DNA from: Actinacidiphila sp. DG2A-62
GTDB taxonomy: Bacteria > Actinomycetota > Actinomycetes > Streptomycetales > Streptomycetaceae
Length of the DNA stretch: 64,000 nucleotides
Direction: 5' to 3'
Assembly (NCBI RefSeq): GCF_035825295.1
Contig: NZ_JAYMGI010000002.1
Location: 1,900,001 to 1,964,000, forward strand
Below the pieces are notes generated by a model, which was not told where the DNA came from, searched no databases, and saw only the letters and a list, made by a program, of their open reading frames with translations. Position numbers and translations under genes: made by a program. This document shows, piece by piece, positions 8,595 to 17,313 of the stretch (within the stretch, counting starts at the first letter, position 1; each line of letters starts with the position of its first letter).

Positions 8595-9537
8595 TCAGCC
8601 CTGGCGGGCCAGGTCCGCCGCGCCGACCAGTCCGGCCTTGCCGCCCAGCTGCGCGGCCAGCACCTGCGCGTGCGGGCGCCACTCGCCGCCGATCAGCCAG
8701 CGCCGGAAGGACTTGCGGATCGGGTCGAGGACCAGCTCGCCCTCGTCCGAGACGCCGCCGCCGACGATGAACGCCGAGGGGTCGAAGAGCGAGGCCAGGT
8801 CGGCCAGGCCCGCGCCGGCCCAGCGGGCCAGCTCGCGGAAGGAGTCGACGGCGACCGGGTCGCCCTGCCGGGCGGCGGCGCTGACGTGCCAGGCCCTCGA
8901 TGCCGTCCGGGGTGCCGTCGCCGAGCGCCAGCAGCACCGCGGCGTTCTCGGGAGTGGCGGCGGCGCGCTGCCGGGCGTAGCGGACCAGGGCGCGGCCGGA
9001 GGCGTACTGCTCCCAGCAGCCCTGGCTGCCGCAGCCGCACAGCAGGCCGTCGGGGACCACCCGGATGTGGCCGAACTCGGCGGCGACGCCGAACCGGCCG
9101 CGGCGCAGCTTGTTGCCGATGATGATGCCGCCGCCCAGACCCGTACCGAGTGTGATGCAGATCACATCGGAGTGCCCCTGGCCGGCGCCGAAGCGGTACT
9201 CGCCCCACGCCGCGGCGTTGGCGTCGTTCTCGACCACCACCGGCAGGCCGACGCGCTGCTCGACCTTGTCCTTGAGCGCTTCGTGCCGCCAGTTGATGTT
9301 GGGCGCGAAGAGGACGGTGGCGCGCTTGTCGTCGACGTCGCCGGCGGCGCCGATGCCGACGGCCTCGATCTGATGACCCGTGCTGACCTGGCGTACGGCC
9401 TCGACGATCGCGTCCACGACGCCTTCGGGAGTCGACGGTGTCGGCACCTTCACGGTTTCGAGGATCGAGCCTTCCTCGTCGACCACTCCGGCCGCGATCT
9501 TGGTGCCGCCGATGTCGACGCCGATGGTGAGTCCCAT
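8595..9537 (-). pseudogene. glkA: ROK-family glucokinase, frame broken by one base (likely sequencing error)
   Basis: Glucose kinase of the ROK family, central to glucose use and, in Streptomyces, to carbon catabolite repression. The N-terminal two thirds read cleanly: DIGGTK (phosphate binding), ENDANAAAWGEY (catalytic Asp), GTGLGGG, EFGH and the zinc cluster CGCGSQGCWEQYASG. After GTPDGIEG the frame is lost: GGCCTGGCACGT (8884-8895, minus strand) holds one base too many. Reading it as GGC CGG CAC restores HVSAAARQGD...LFDPSAFIVGGGVSDEGE and a stop at 8595, matching streptomycete GlkA end to end (~313 residues). Loss of such a central gene is unlikely; see the findings for six more events of the same kind. 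ATG start at 9537. Confidence 0.85.
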
Positions 9538-9591
9538 GTGTCCCTCGGTTTTCGGTCGTTCCCCGCTAAGAGAACCGTACCGGAGTGAGGG

Positions 9592-9996
9592 TCAGTCGAG
9601 GTCGATGTGTTCAGCCGTTGAACGCTTGGACCCCTCACCGGCGGTCCAGCGGGCCTCCGCGCCGGCCACGGCGGAGCGGTAGGCCGCCAGGAGTTCGGCT
9701 CCGGCGGCCGCGAGGTGGTCGAAGAGGTCGGGGTTGCGGTCCACGATGGGTTCGACAACAGAACGCATCTGGGAGACGACGCCCTGGGCCGTCATCCGCA
9801 CCGCGGGGTTGTCGAGGGCGGCCAGCTTGTCGGTCACCGCGGCCCCCACGGCCGAGGCGAGCCGGCGCAGCTCCTCCGCGGCGCTGCCCGTGTCGGCGCC
9901 CGCCTCCGCACGCCTGCGGGCCCGCTCGGCCGCGATGTCCTCGGCGCTGGCCTTCGCCCACGCGTCGGGCTCGGGCCGGTCCGTCGCTTCGCTCAT
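9592..9996 (-). CDS. DUF5304-type hypothetical protein next to glkA
   Basis: 134-residue soluble protein, Ala/Glu/Arg-rich and largely helical, beginning MSEATDRPEPDAWAKAS. No signal, membrane span or catalytic motif is visible. It lies 54 bp upstream of glucokinase on the same strand, the position held in S. coelicolor by a small gene reported to restore glucose repression in glucose-kinase-related mutants; a role tied to glucokinase is therefore plausible but inferred. The ATG at 9996 has GGGGAG upstream; a second ATG at 10020, with AAGG, would add eight residues. I name DUF5304 from memory of the family's MSxATDRP...DAWAxA start. Confidence 0.7.
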   Translation of the reverse strand: MSEATDRPEPDAWAKASAEDIAAERARRRAEAGADTGSAAEELRRLASAVGAAVTDKLAALDNPAVRMTAQGVVSQMRSVVEPIVDRNPDLFDHLAAAGAELLAAYRSAVAGAEARWTAGEGSKRSTAEHIDLD

Positions 9997-10303
9997 CCTC
10001 GGCTCCCCACGGAACGTCATGTCGCCTTCTCGCCGCGTTTGCCCCGGCTCCCCTTCGACGGTACCCGAACTCCCGCGGGAGCAGAGGTGGTCGCGGGGCC
10101 GGCCGCGCGGGTCCGCCGGGTCCGCCGGGTCCCCGGGTCCCGCGCGGCACCGGAGACGGTCGGCGATCCGTCGGCCGGTCCGGCAGCGGGTCCGCCGCCA
10201 GATCCGTCGGCCGGTCCGGCAGCGGGTCCGCCGCCAGATCCGTCGGTCGGTCCGCCGACGGGTCTGTCGGCAGATCCTGACGGCCGGTGCGCCGGCCGGT
10301 TCG
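9997..10303. other. Intergenic region holding a 36-bp minisatellite
   Basis: A 307-bp gap between the ArsA-like ATPase stop and the DUF5304 gene. Bases 10165-10272 are three head-to-tail copies of a 36-bp unit (listed separately). The rest, 10030-10164, is a G+C-rich stretch with the GGACCCGGCGGACCCG-type runs common here; no promoter consensus or open frame with good codon use was found. Confidence 0.6.
10165..10272. repeat. 36-bp tandem repeat, three copies
   Basis: Units begin GATCCGTCGGCCGGTCCG at 10165, 10201 and 10237. The first two are identical and the third is diverged. Each unit is itself built of GGTCCG/GGTCTG hexamers, so it probably grew from a 6- or 18-bp seed. Confidence 0.85.
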
Positions 10304-11956
10304 TCAGCGGGGCCAGAGGCCGGGGTCGGGGGTGAAGCGGACCCGCAGCGCGCCGTCGCGCAGCGCCGCGCCGGCGACCGTGCAACGGCGCAGCGCCGAG
10401 GGCAGCGGCACGATACGGCGGAAACCGCCCGCGTCGACCACGAGTTCGTCGCCGCGGCGCACCAGGTCGAGTCCCTCGCGGCCGGCGCCGGGCAGCGGCA
10501 GCGTCCAGACGAGGTGGCCCTCGGCGGCGAGGCGGTCCGCCACGTGCCAGGGGTCGGGACGAGGGGCGTCGGGCTCGGCGGCCCCGCCCGTGACCCCGCC
10601 TTCGGCAGGGCCGTGCCCGAACCCCGGCGCGGCGCCGGCGGGCCACCCCGCGGCGTCGAGCGCGTCCGCGAGCGCGGCCAGATCCGCGGGGGTGCGCGGC
10701 GCGCGGCCGAAATGCGGGATCTCGTGGTGCGGGACCTCGCGGGCGCCGTGGCCGTCGTCGACCGCACGGGCCTCGCGGTCCGCGTGGGGGGCATGGCCAT
10801 CGCGGCCCGCGCGGGGGTCGTGGCCGGTGCGGCCCGCGCGGGGGTCGTGGCCGGTACGGTCCGCACGAACGTCGTGGCCATCGCGGCCCGCGCGCACGTC
10901 GTGGCCGGCACGCTCCGCGCACTGCGCGGCGAGCGACGTGAGCACGTCCTGCTGCTCCGCGGACAGGGCCGCGAGGAAAGGGTCGGCGGACCCGGTGGGC
11001 AGCACCCGGTCCGCGAGGACGCCCGCGAGCCGGTGGCCGTGGAGGGCCAGACCCGTGCGCGCGGTGCTCAGGACGTCCGCGGCGGACGGCCCGGAGGGGT
11101 CGAGGACCACCGCGACGGCGGTGCCCGCGGCGTCGATCACCCGCTGTACGGCGGCCAGTTCGCGGTCGGCGCGGGTCGCCGCGTCGTACGCCCACTCCGC
11201 CGGCATCGGGACGCCGGCGAGCTGGGCGAGCACCGGGCGCAGCGCGCGGGCTGCCTGGCGGTCGGCGGGCAGCAGCCGGCGCAGGTAGCGGCGCAGCTGC
11301 TCGGGCAGCGCGAGCAGCGCGACCGCCTCGCGGACCGGCGGCAGGTCGACCACGACCAGGTCCCAGCCCGCGCCGGGCAGCGGCGCGCCGGGGCCGTCGG
11401 CCGGGTCGCCGCCCGCACCGCCGCCCTCGGCGGGCACCGCGCGGGCCTCGCGCAGCGCCCGCAGCAGCGCGAACGCCTCGGCGCCGGGCAGTTCGGTCAG
11501 CTCCTCGGGATCCAGCGGCGGCGCCCCGAGCATCGCCAGCAGGCTGCCGATCCGGGCCTGCACGTCCAGCGCGCCGGCCCGGTAGGAGGCCGCGGGGTCG
11601 ACGCGGGCCACGTAGAGGAGGTCGACGTCGGCGACCGGCGACGGCAGCGGCAGTCTGGTCGCGGTGACCTCGCCGCGCCGCCCGCTTCCGTCACCGTTCC
11701 CGTGCCCGCCGGGGGCGCCGGGCACGGCGGGCGGCAGCAGCGGGTCGACCACGGCGCGGTCGCCGGTCAGCAACAGCGTGCGCGCGCCACGGCGCGCGGC
11801 GGCCAGCGCCGTCGCGGCGGCGGCCGTCGTCCGTCCGGCGCCGCCCGCCCCGGTGACGAGCAGCGTCCGCACGGGCACGCCGCCGCCGGGCACGGCAGAG
11901 CCCGGCGAGGTCTCGTCACCCGGCCGCACGGGCCTCGCGTCGTGTTCCCCTTGCAC
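10304..11956 (-). CDS. ArsA/GET3-like ATPase with internal 9-residue repeats
   Basis: 550-residue ATPase related to the ArsA/Get3 group of P-loop proteins. Walker A is TGAGGAGRTT at about residue 35; WDLVVVDLPPVREAVALL is the Walker B/switch region, and PEQLRRYLRRLLP continues the ArsA-like pattern. The canonical deviant P-loop (KGGVGKTT) is degenerate here: the first Lys is missing. Residues ~345-395 are a His/Arg/Gly/Asp-rich run of 9-residue units (RAGRDGHDV, RADRTGHDP, RAGRTGHDP, RAGRDGHAP) encoded by a 27-bp minisatellite. The C-terminal ~100 residues resemble the substrate-side domain of bacterial Get3 homologues. It follows the SRPBCC gene by three bases. The GTG at 11956 lacks a strong ribosome site, consistent with coupling. 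Client unknown. Confidence 0.78.
   Translation of the reverse strand: MQGEHDARPVRPGDETSPGSAVPGGGVPVRTLLVTGAGGAGRTTAAAATALAAARRGARTLLLTGDRAVVDPLLPPAVPGAPGGHGNGDGSGRRGEVTATRLPLPSPVADVDLLYVARVDPAASYRAGALDVQARIGSLLAMLGAPPLDPEELTELPGAEAFALLRALREARAVPAEGGGAGGDPADGPGAPLPGAGWDLVVVDLPPVREAVALLALPEQLRRYLRRLLPADRQAARALRPVLAQLAGVPMPAEWAYDAATRADRELAAVQRVIDAAGTAVAVVLDPSGPSAADVLSTARTGLALHGHRLAGVLADRVLPTGSADPFLAALSAEQQDVLTSLAAQCAERAGHDVRAGRDGHDVRADRTGHDPRAGRTGHDPRAGRDGHAPHADREARAVDDGHGAREVPHHEIPHFGRAPRTPADLAALADALDAAGWPAGAAPGFGHGPAEGGVTGGAAEPDAPRPDPWHVADRLAAEGHLVWTLPLPGAGREGLDLVRRGDELVVDAGGFRRIVPLPSALRRCTVAGAALRDGALRVRFTPDPGLWPR
10775..10915. repeat. 27-bp minisatellite inside the ArsA-like gene
   Basis: About five imperfect 27-bp units (GGGGGTCGTGGCCGGTGCGG type on the + strand) encode the RAGRxGHDP nonapeptides. 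The reading frame is kept because the unit is a multiple of three. Confidence 0.8.
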
Positions 11957-11959
11957 CGG

Positions 11960-12544
11960 TCAGGCCGACCCGCCGGACGTCTTGGTCGGGCTGACCTCGT
12001 CGCGGCCCGCCGTCGTGGCGTCGGCGACCGCTGCGTCGGCCGTCGAGGCGTTCGCGGCGTCGGCCGTGGAGGCGTTCGCGGCGTCGGCGTTCGCGGCGTC
12101 CGGCGCTCCGGACTCGACGCGCTTCTTCAGCCCGGCCAGCGCGCGGTCGATGATGACCTTCTCCGCCTTGCGCTTGATCATCCCGAGCATCGGAATCTTG
12201 ACGTCGACGGTGAGCTGGTAGGTGACCTCGGTGCGGCTGCCGCCGTCCAGCGGCGCGAGCGCGTACGAGCCGTCCAGGGTGCGCAGCATCTGCGACTTGA
12301 CCAGCGACCAGCGCACCTCGTGGTCGCCGACCCAGGTGTACGCGAGGGTGTGGTCGTCGCGGATCGCGCCCGCGTCCAGCAGCAGCCGGACCTGCTCGGC
12401 GCGGCCGGCCGCGTCGGTGGCCAGCACCTCGGCCTCCTTGACCTCGCCGGTCCACTCCGGGTAGCGGCCGAAGTCGGCGATGACGCCCATGACCGCGGCC
12501 GGGGCCGCTTCGATCGTGATGCTCGACCTCGTGTGTTCCGCCAT
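11960..12544 (-). CDS. SRPBCC (polyketide cyclase/dehydrase-like) protein
   Basis: START-like ligand-binding fold, 194 residues. The pattern matches the SRPBCC family: SSITIEAAPAAVMGVIADFGRYPEWTGEVKEAEVL at the start, WSLVKSQMLRTLDGSYAL in the middle and a long C-terminal helix (IKRKAEKVIIDRALAGLKKRVE) that closes the cavity. The last ~45 residues are Ala/Asp/Ser-rich with two copies of NASTADAA, coded by a 24-bp direct repeat at 12029-12090. ATG at 12544 with AGGAGG 10 bases upstream. Its stop lies three bases before the ArsA-like start, and the two are neighbours in other streptomycetes as I recall, so they may act together. Ligand unknown. Confidence 0.82.
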   Translation of the reverse strand: MAEHTRSSITIEAAPAAVMGVIADFGRYPEWTGEVKEAEVLATDAAGRAEQVRLLLDAGAIRDDHTLAYTWVGDHEVRWSLVKSQMLRTLDGSYALAPLDGGSRTEVTYQLTVDVKIPMLGMIKRKAEKVIIDRALAGLKKRVESGAPDAANADAANASTADAANASTADAAVADATTAGRDEVSPTKTSGGSA

Positions 12545-12829
12545 GGCCGTGGCCCTCCTGAACGGTGCTGCCAGTGCTGCCGGCTGCCGGACGCCGACCC
12601 GTCTGAAGGCTATCGCGCCGGAGTCCGCGCCACGCCTACCCGGGACGCCCGCTCCACCGCCCGCCCCGGCAACCGGGGAGAACCGACCCGCGGCGTAGCG
12701 CGGCGTACCGTGTGTGATGCTGAAAACATCTGTACAGCCCCCCTATCCCCGGAGCTTTACCGATGGGTAACGTCCAGCCCGTCCATCGTCCCTCCGGGTG
12801 CGCCGTGGCACCGATGAGGAGCAGTCGCC
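12545..12829. promoter_or_regulatory. Divergent promoter region, SRPBCC / acyl-CoA ligase
   Basis: 285 bp between divergent genes. The least G+C-rich part is GTGATGCTGAAAACATCTGTACAG (12713-12736), which contains the 8-bp palindrome CTGTACAG; this is the likeliest place for the ligase promoter. No clean -35/-10 pair could be assigned. Confidence 0.35.
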
Positions 12830-14650
12830 TTGCGTGAGTTCAGCCTTCCGGCACTGTACGAGGTCCCGGCGGACGGCAATCTGACGGATCTCGTCCGCCG
12901 CAACGCCGCGCAGCACCCGGACATCCCCGTGATCGCCCGCAAGGATCCGGCGGGAGGCTGGCAGGACGTGACCGCGAGCGCGTTCCTCGCCGAGGTGCGC
13001 GCCGCGGCCAAGGGGCTGATCGCCTCCGGGGTGGAGCCGGGCGACCGCGTCGCGCTGATGTCGCGCACCCGGTACGAGTGGACGCTGCTGGACTTCGCCG
13101 TGTGGAGTGCCGGCGCGGTGACCGTGCCGGTCTACGAGACCTCCTCGCCGTCCCAGATCGAGTGGATCCTCGCCGACTCCGGCGCCGTCGCGGTGGTGGT
13201 CGAGTCGGCCGCGCACGAGGACGCGGTGGAGTCCGTGCGGGTGCGGCTGCCGCGGCTGAAGCACGTGTGGCGGATCGACGCGGGCGGCGACGGCGCGAAC
13301 GCGGTGGAGGCGCTGGCCGCGGCCGGCACGGACGTCTCCGACGCGGCGGCCGAGGAGCGGGCCGGCGCGGCCCGCGCGGACTCGCCGGCCACCATCGTCT
13401 ACACCTCGGGCACCACCGGCCGGCCCAAGGGCTGCGTGCTCAGCCACCGCAGCTTCTTCGCCGAGTGCGGCAACGTGGTGGAGCGGCTGGCGCCGCTGTT
13501 CCGCACCGGCGACTCCTCGGTGCTGCTGTTCCTGCCGCTCGCCCACGTCTTCGGCCGGCTGGTGGAGGTGGCGAGCGTGATGGCGCCGATCCGGCTCGGC
13601 CTGGTGCCGGACGTCAAGACGCTCACCGACGACCTCCAGGGCTTCCGGCCGACCCTGATCCTGGGCGTGCCGCGGGTGTTCGAGAAGGTCTACAACACCG
13701 CGCGGGCCACCGCCCAGGCCGGCGGCAAGGGCCGGATCTTCGACCGGGCCGCGGCGACGGCGATCGACTACAGCCTGGCGCTGGACACCCCGTCCGGCCC
13801 CTCGCTGAAGCTGCGGCTGGCGCACCGCGTCTTCGACCGGCTGGTGTACGCCAAGCTGCGCGCGGTGCTGGGCGGCCGGGCCACCCACGCGATCTCCGGC
13901 GGCGCGCCGCTCGGCGAGCGCCTGGGCCACTTCTACCGCGGCATCGGCTTCACCGTGCTGGAGGGCTACGGGCTGACCGAGTCGTGCGCGGCGACCGCGT
14001 TCAACCCCTGGGACCGTACGAAGATCGGCACGGTCGGCCAGCCGCTGCCCGGCTCCACGGTCCGCATCGCCGACGACGGCGAGGTGCTGCTGTACGGCGA
14101 GCACCTGTTCACCGGCTACTGGAACAACGACGCGGCGACCGCGGAGGCGATGGCCGACGGCTGGTTCCACACCGGCGACCTGGGCGCGCTGGACGAGGAC
14201 GGCTACCTGTCGATCACCGGCCGCAAGAAGGAGATCATCGTGACGGCCGGCGGCAAGAACGTCGCGCCCGCGGTGATCGAGGACCGGATCAGGGCGGACG
14301 CGCTGGTCGCCGAGTGCATGGTGGTCGGCGACGGCCGGCCGTTCGTGGGCGCGCTGGTCACCCTGGACGAGGAGTTCCTGCCGCACTGGGCGGAGCAGCA
14401 CGGCAAGACCGGCCGCACGGTCGCCGAACTGGCCGCGGACCCGGACCTGCTGGCCGCGGTGCAGCAGGCGGTGGACGTGGGCAACGCGGCGGTCTCCAAG
14501 GCGGAGTCGGTGCGCAGGTTCCGCATCCTGCCCGGCCAGTTCACCGAGGAGTCCGGCCACCTCACGCCGTCGCTGAAGCTCAAGCGGAACGTGGTGGCCA
14601 GCGATTTCGCGGACGAGATCGAGGCGCTGTACGCGGCGCCGCGCGGGTAG
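12830..14650 (+). CDS. Long-chain fatty acid-CoA ligase (AMP-forming)
   Basis: 606-residue member of the ANL superfamily that activates fatty acids to acyl-CoA through an acyl-adenylate. Motifs run in order: the P-loop-like YTSGTTGRPKG (about residue 185), PLAHVFGR, the adenylation motif GYGLTESCAAT, the ribose-binding FHTGDLG, and GRKKEIIVTAGGKNV (hinge). The C-terminal ITGRKKE...LKLKRN pattern and length fit bacterial FadD15-type enzymes. Start is TTG at 12830 with GAGGAG 9 bases upstream. It converges with the mannosyltransferase gene with only 27 bp between stops. Cytoplasmic, peripheral to the membrane. Chain-length preference is not deducible. Confidence 0.93.
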   Translation: MREFSLPALYEVPADGNLTDLVRRNAAQHPDIPVIARKDPAGGWQDVTASAFLAEVRAAAKGLIASGVEPGDRVALMSRTRYEWTLLDFAVWSAGAVTVPVYETSSPSQIEWILADSGAVAVVVESAAHEDAVESVRVRLPRLKHVWRIDAGGDGANAVEALAAAGTDVSDAAAEERAGAARADSPATIVYTSGTTGRPKGCVLSHRSFFAECGNVVERLAPLFRTGDSSVLLFLPLAHVFGRLVEVASVMAPIRLGLVPDVKTLTDDLQGFRPTLILGVPRVFEKVYNTARATAQAGGKGRIFDRAAATAIDYSLALDTPSGPSLKLRLAHRVFDRLVYAKLRAVLGGRATHAISGGAPLGERLGHFYRGIGFTVLEGYGLTESCAATAFNPWDRTKIGTVGQPLPGSTVRIADDGEVLLYGEHLFTGYWNNDAATAEAMADGWFHTGDLGALDEDGYLSITGRKKEIIVTAGGKNVAPAVIEDRIRADALVAECMVVGDGRPFVGALVTLDEEFLPHWAEQHGKTGRTVAELAADPDLLAAVQQAVDVGNAAVSKAESVRRFRILPGQFTEESGHLTPSLKLKRNVVASDFADEIEALYAAPRG

Positions 14651-14677
14651 CCCCACCGCGACACCGCGCGTGAACCC

Positions 14678-15808
14678 CTACAGCAGGGACGTCAGCCGGG
14701 TCGCCAGCAGGTCCCAGCGCCAGGACTCCTCGACCCAGGCGCGGCCGCGTTCGCCCATGCGGGCGCGCAGTTCGGGGTCGCGCAGCAGCGTCAGCACCCG
14801 CTCGGCGGTCTGCTCGCCGGAGCCGCCGCGGACCACCCAGCCGGTCTCGCCGTCCAGCACCGCGTCCGGCGCGCCCCCGGAGTCGCCGGCGACGACCGGC
14901 AGGCCGGTGGCGGACGCCTCCAGGTAGACGATGCCGAGGCCCTCGACGTCCAGGCCGCCGCGGCGGGTGCGGCAGGGCATCGCGAAGACGTCGCCGGCGC
15001 CGAAGTGCGCGGGCAGGTCCTTCCACGGCACCGGGCCGGTGAAGCGGACCGACGCGGCCACGCCGGTGCGTTCGGCCAGCCGCTCCAGGTCGCGGCGGTA
15101 CGGCCCGCCGCCGACGATCAGCAGCACGGCGTCGGGGAACTCGCGCAGGACGCGCGGCAGCGCGAGGATCAGCGTGTCCTGGCCCTTGCGCGGCACCAGC
15201 CGCGACACGCACACCACCACCGGCCGGTCGGACAGGCCCAGCGCGGCCCGCACCGCCGCGCCGCCGGAGCCGGGGTGGAAGGTCTTCTCGTCGACGCCGG
15301 GCGGCAGTTGGACCATCCGCTTAGCCGCCCGCGGACCGAGCGCGGGCGCGATCCGCGAGCGGGTGTACTCGCCCAGGTAGGTCACGGTGTCGACGCCGTC
15401 GCCGATCCGCCGCAACAGCCGCCTGCTGCCGGGCAGTTGCGCCCAGCCGGCCTCGTGCCCGTGGGTGGTGGCCACCAGTCGCCGGGCGCCGGCCGCGCGC
15501 AGCGCGGGGGCCATCAGCCCGAGCGGCGCGGCGGCGCCGAACCACACCGAGGTGCAGCCGTGCTCGCGCAGCAGGGCCGCGGCCCGCCGGTTCACCCGCG
15601 GCACCGGCAGCAGCATCTGGGTGCGGTCCCTGATCACGGGGAACGGCTGCTCCGCGTCGAACCGCGCGACCTCCTCGCGGTCCTTCCACGTCGAGCAGTA
15701 CACCACCACCCGGCCGGGGTCGAGCCGCAGCGCCATGCTGTGCACGAAGGACTGGATGCCCCCGGGCCTGGGCGGGAAGTCGTTGGTGACGATCAGCGTC
15801 TTGTCCAT
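14678..15808 (-). CDS. pimB: GT4 glycosyltransferase, PimB-like mannosyltransferase
   Basis: GT-B fold glycosyltransferase, 376 residues, expected to transfer mannose from GDP-mannose to phosphatidylinositol mannoside on the inner leaflet. It starts TLIVTNDFPPRPGGIQSFVH, carries THGHEAGW, the nucleotide-sugar motif SRLVPRKGQDTLI and the C-terminal EX7E-like stretch RGGLDVEGLGIVYLEA. The acidic DVEGLGIVYLEA form is the one I associate with PimB'/MgtA of actinobacteria. ATG start at 15808 has only a weak GCCGGG upstream. The divergent neighbour is a membrane mannosyltransferase-like protein, which supports an envelope-glycolipid role. The acceptor is inferred. Confidence 0.82.
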   Translation of the reverse strand: MDKTLIVTNDFPPRPGGIQSFVHSMALRLDPGRVVVYCSTWKDREEVARFDAEQPFPVIRDRTQMLLPVPRVNRRAAALLREHGCTSVWFGAAAPLGLMAPALRAAGARRLVATTHGHEAGWAQLPGSRRLLRRIGDGVDTVTYLGEYTRSRIAPALGPRAAKRMVQLPPGVDEKTFHPGSGGAAVRAALGLSDRPVVVCVSRLVPRKGQDTLILALPRVLREFPDAVLLIVGGGPYRRDLERLAERTGVAASVRFTGPVPWKDLPAHFGAGDVFAMPCRTRRGGLDVEGLGIVYLEASATGLPVVAGDSGGAPDAVLDGETGWVVRGGSGEQTAERVLTLLRDPELRARMGERGRAWVEESWRWDLLATRLTSLL

Positions 15809-15923
15809 CCCGGCCGACAGTACCCGCTTCCCCGCGCCGGGTGGCGTGGGGCGTTCACCCGGGTGGGGGCGGGGGTCGCGTTCGTGCGGGCATCGGGGCG
15901 GGGCGCGACGCATGATGCGTTGC

Positions 15924-17225
15924 GTGACAAAAGCTGACAAAAGTGTGGAACGGCCGTCGGCGAGGCGGCCGTCGGCCGGACGGATCCTCGCGGTGTGGGC
16001 GGTGACCAGGGCCGCGATGCTGGTGTTCGTCTTCAAGGTGTTCCGCCTGCCCAAGCAGGTGATCCTCAACGACGTGTCGCACGTGTACGAGCCGTGGTTC
16101 GCGGTGCTGCGGCACGGGACGTTCCCCGCGCACGACGTGACGTGGCAGTACCCGCCGGGCGCCGCCGCGGTGATGGCCGCGCCGGCCGCGCTGCCGCTGG
16201 TGTCGTACACCACCGGCTTCTTCTGCCTGGCGTTCCTCGCGGACGCGGGCGTGCTCGCGGCGTTGCTGCGCGACGCGCGCCGGTCGGGGCGGGCCGCGGG
16301 GGCGTGGGTGTGGACGGCGGGCGTCGCGCTGCTCGGGCCGCTGGTGTACGCGCGCTACGACGTGCTGGTCACCGCGGTGGCGGTGGCCGCGATGCTGGCG
16401 CTGCCCCGGCGACCGCGGCTGGGCGGGGCGCTGGCCGCGGTGGGCGCGCTGCTGAAGGTGTGGCCGGTGCTGCTGCTGGTCGGCACCCCGCCGGGCCGGC
16501 CGACCCGGCGTGCGTGGACCGCGGCGGCCGGCACGGCGGCCGGGCTGCTGACGCTGTTCGCGCTGACCATGTCCGGCTCGCTGTCGTTCCTGACCATGCA
16601 GCGCGACCGCGGCACCGAGGTCGAGTCGCTGGGCGCGCTGGTCTTCCACCTCGGGCGGCACGCCGGCTGGCACGGCACGGTGCGGATGAACTACGGCTCG
16701 ATGGAGTTCCTCGGCCCGCACGTGCACGCGGTGAGCCTGGCCGCGCTGGGCCTGAGCGTGGCCGGCTTCGGCTGGCTGCTGTGGTGGCGGCTGCGCGCCC
16801 GTACGTTCACCGCGGCGACGCCCTACGACGCGGCGTTCACCGCGCTGCTGGTGTTCACCACCACCAGCCGGGTGATCAGCCCGCAGTACATGGTGTGGCT
16901 GATCGGCGCGGGCGCGGTGTGCGTGACCGTGCGCGGCAGCTGCCAGCGGCTCCCGGTGCTGCTGACCCTGGCCGCGACGCTCTTCACCACGCTGGAGTTC
17001 CCGCTGTTCTTCCAGGAGGTGACGGCGAGCACCGCGTGGGGCGTGCTGCTCATCGCGGTCCGCAACGCGCTGCTGGTCGCCGCGTCGCTGCTGGCCTGCC
17101 GCCGGCTGTGGCGGGCGACCGGGCCGGGCGCGGCGGCCGACCGGTCCGCGTCGGCGACGCCGCTGCCGGCCCCGCCTCGGCGTCCGCGCTCAGCACCTCG
17201 CGCTGAGCGGCGATTCGTGCGGTGA
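15924..17225 (+). CDS. DUF2029/GT87-type integral membrane glycosyltransferase
   Basis: Polytopic protein, 433 residues with about ten hydrophobic segments (for example ILAVWAVTRAAMLVFVFKVF, FFCLAFLADAGVLAALL, LLTLAATLFTTLEFPLFF). The acidic residue after the first segment (LNDVSHVYEPW) and the later TWQYPPGAAAVM fit the polyprenol-phosphate-mannose-dependent GT-C family DUF2029 (PimE/arabinofuranan-type enzymes). GTG at 15924 (protein beginning VTKADKSVERPSA) is chosen because related proteins start this way as I recall; two ATGs at 15912 and 15915 are alternatives, and none has a clear ribosome site. It diverges from the PimB-like gene by 115 bp. The last ~30 residues are Pro/Arg-rich. Exact sugar and acceptor unknown. 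Confidence 0.78.
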   Translation: MTKADKSVERPSARRPSAGRILAVWAVTRAAMLVFVFKVFRLPKQVILNDVSHVYEPWFAVLRHGTFPAHDVTWQYPPGAAAVMAAPAALPLVSYTTGFFCLAFLADAGVLAALLRDARRSGRAAGAWVWTAGVALLGPLVYARYDVLVTAVAVAAMLALPRRPRLGGALAAVGALLKVWPVLLLVGTPPGRPTRRAWTAAAGTAAGLLTLFALTMSGSLSFLTMQRDRGTEVESLGALVFHLGRHAGWHGTVRMNYGSMEFLGPHVHAVSLAALGLSVAGFGWLLWWRLRARTFTAATPYDAAFTALLVFTTTSRVISPQYMVWLIGAGAVCVTVRGSCQRLPVLLTLAATLFTTLEFPLFFQEVTASTAWGVLLIAVRNALLVAASLLACRRLWRATGPGAAADRSASATPLPAPPRRPRSAPRAERRFVR

Positions 17226-17313
17226 CCGCGGGCCGCGCCGCGACCGCGAACCGCGCCGCGACCGCGGGCCGCGCCGCTACCGCGGGCCGCCCGGTGACCG
17301 CGGGCCGCGCCGC
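17224..17313. repeat. 18-bp tandem repeat, five copies, between convergent genes
   Basis: Five adjoining copies of GACCGCGGGCCGCGCCGC with few changes fill the gap between the GT87 stop and the M48 protease stop exactly. CCGCGG steps give local hairpins, so termination of both genes here is possible. Confidence 0.85.

Noticed and set aside
8595..9537. Glucokinase as a true pseudogene
   Set aside because: Both halves keep all motifs and normal codon use, and the break has the same context as the other frameshifts; sequencing error is more likely.
9734..12817. Open frame of about 1027 codons on the plus strand
   Set aside because: Shadow of the DUF5304, ArsA-like and SRPBCC genes; the sequence is low-complexity Arg/Ala/Gly.
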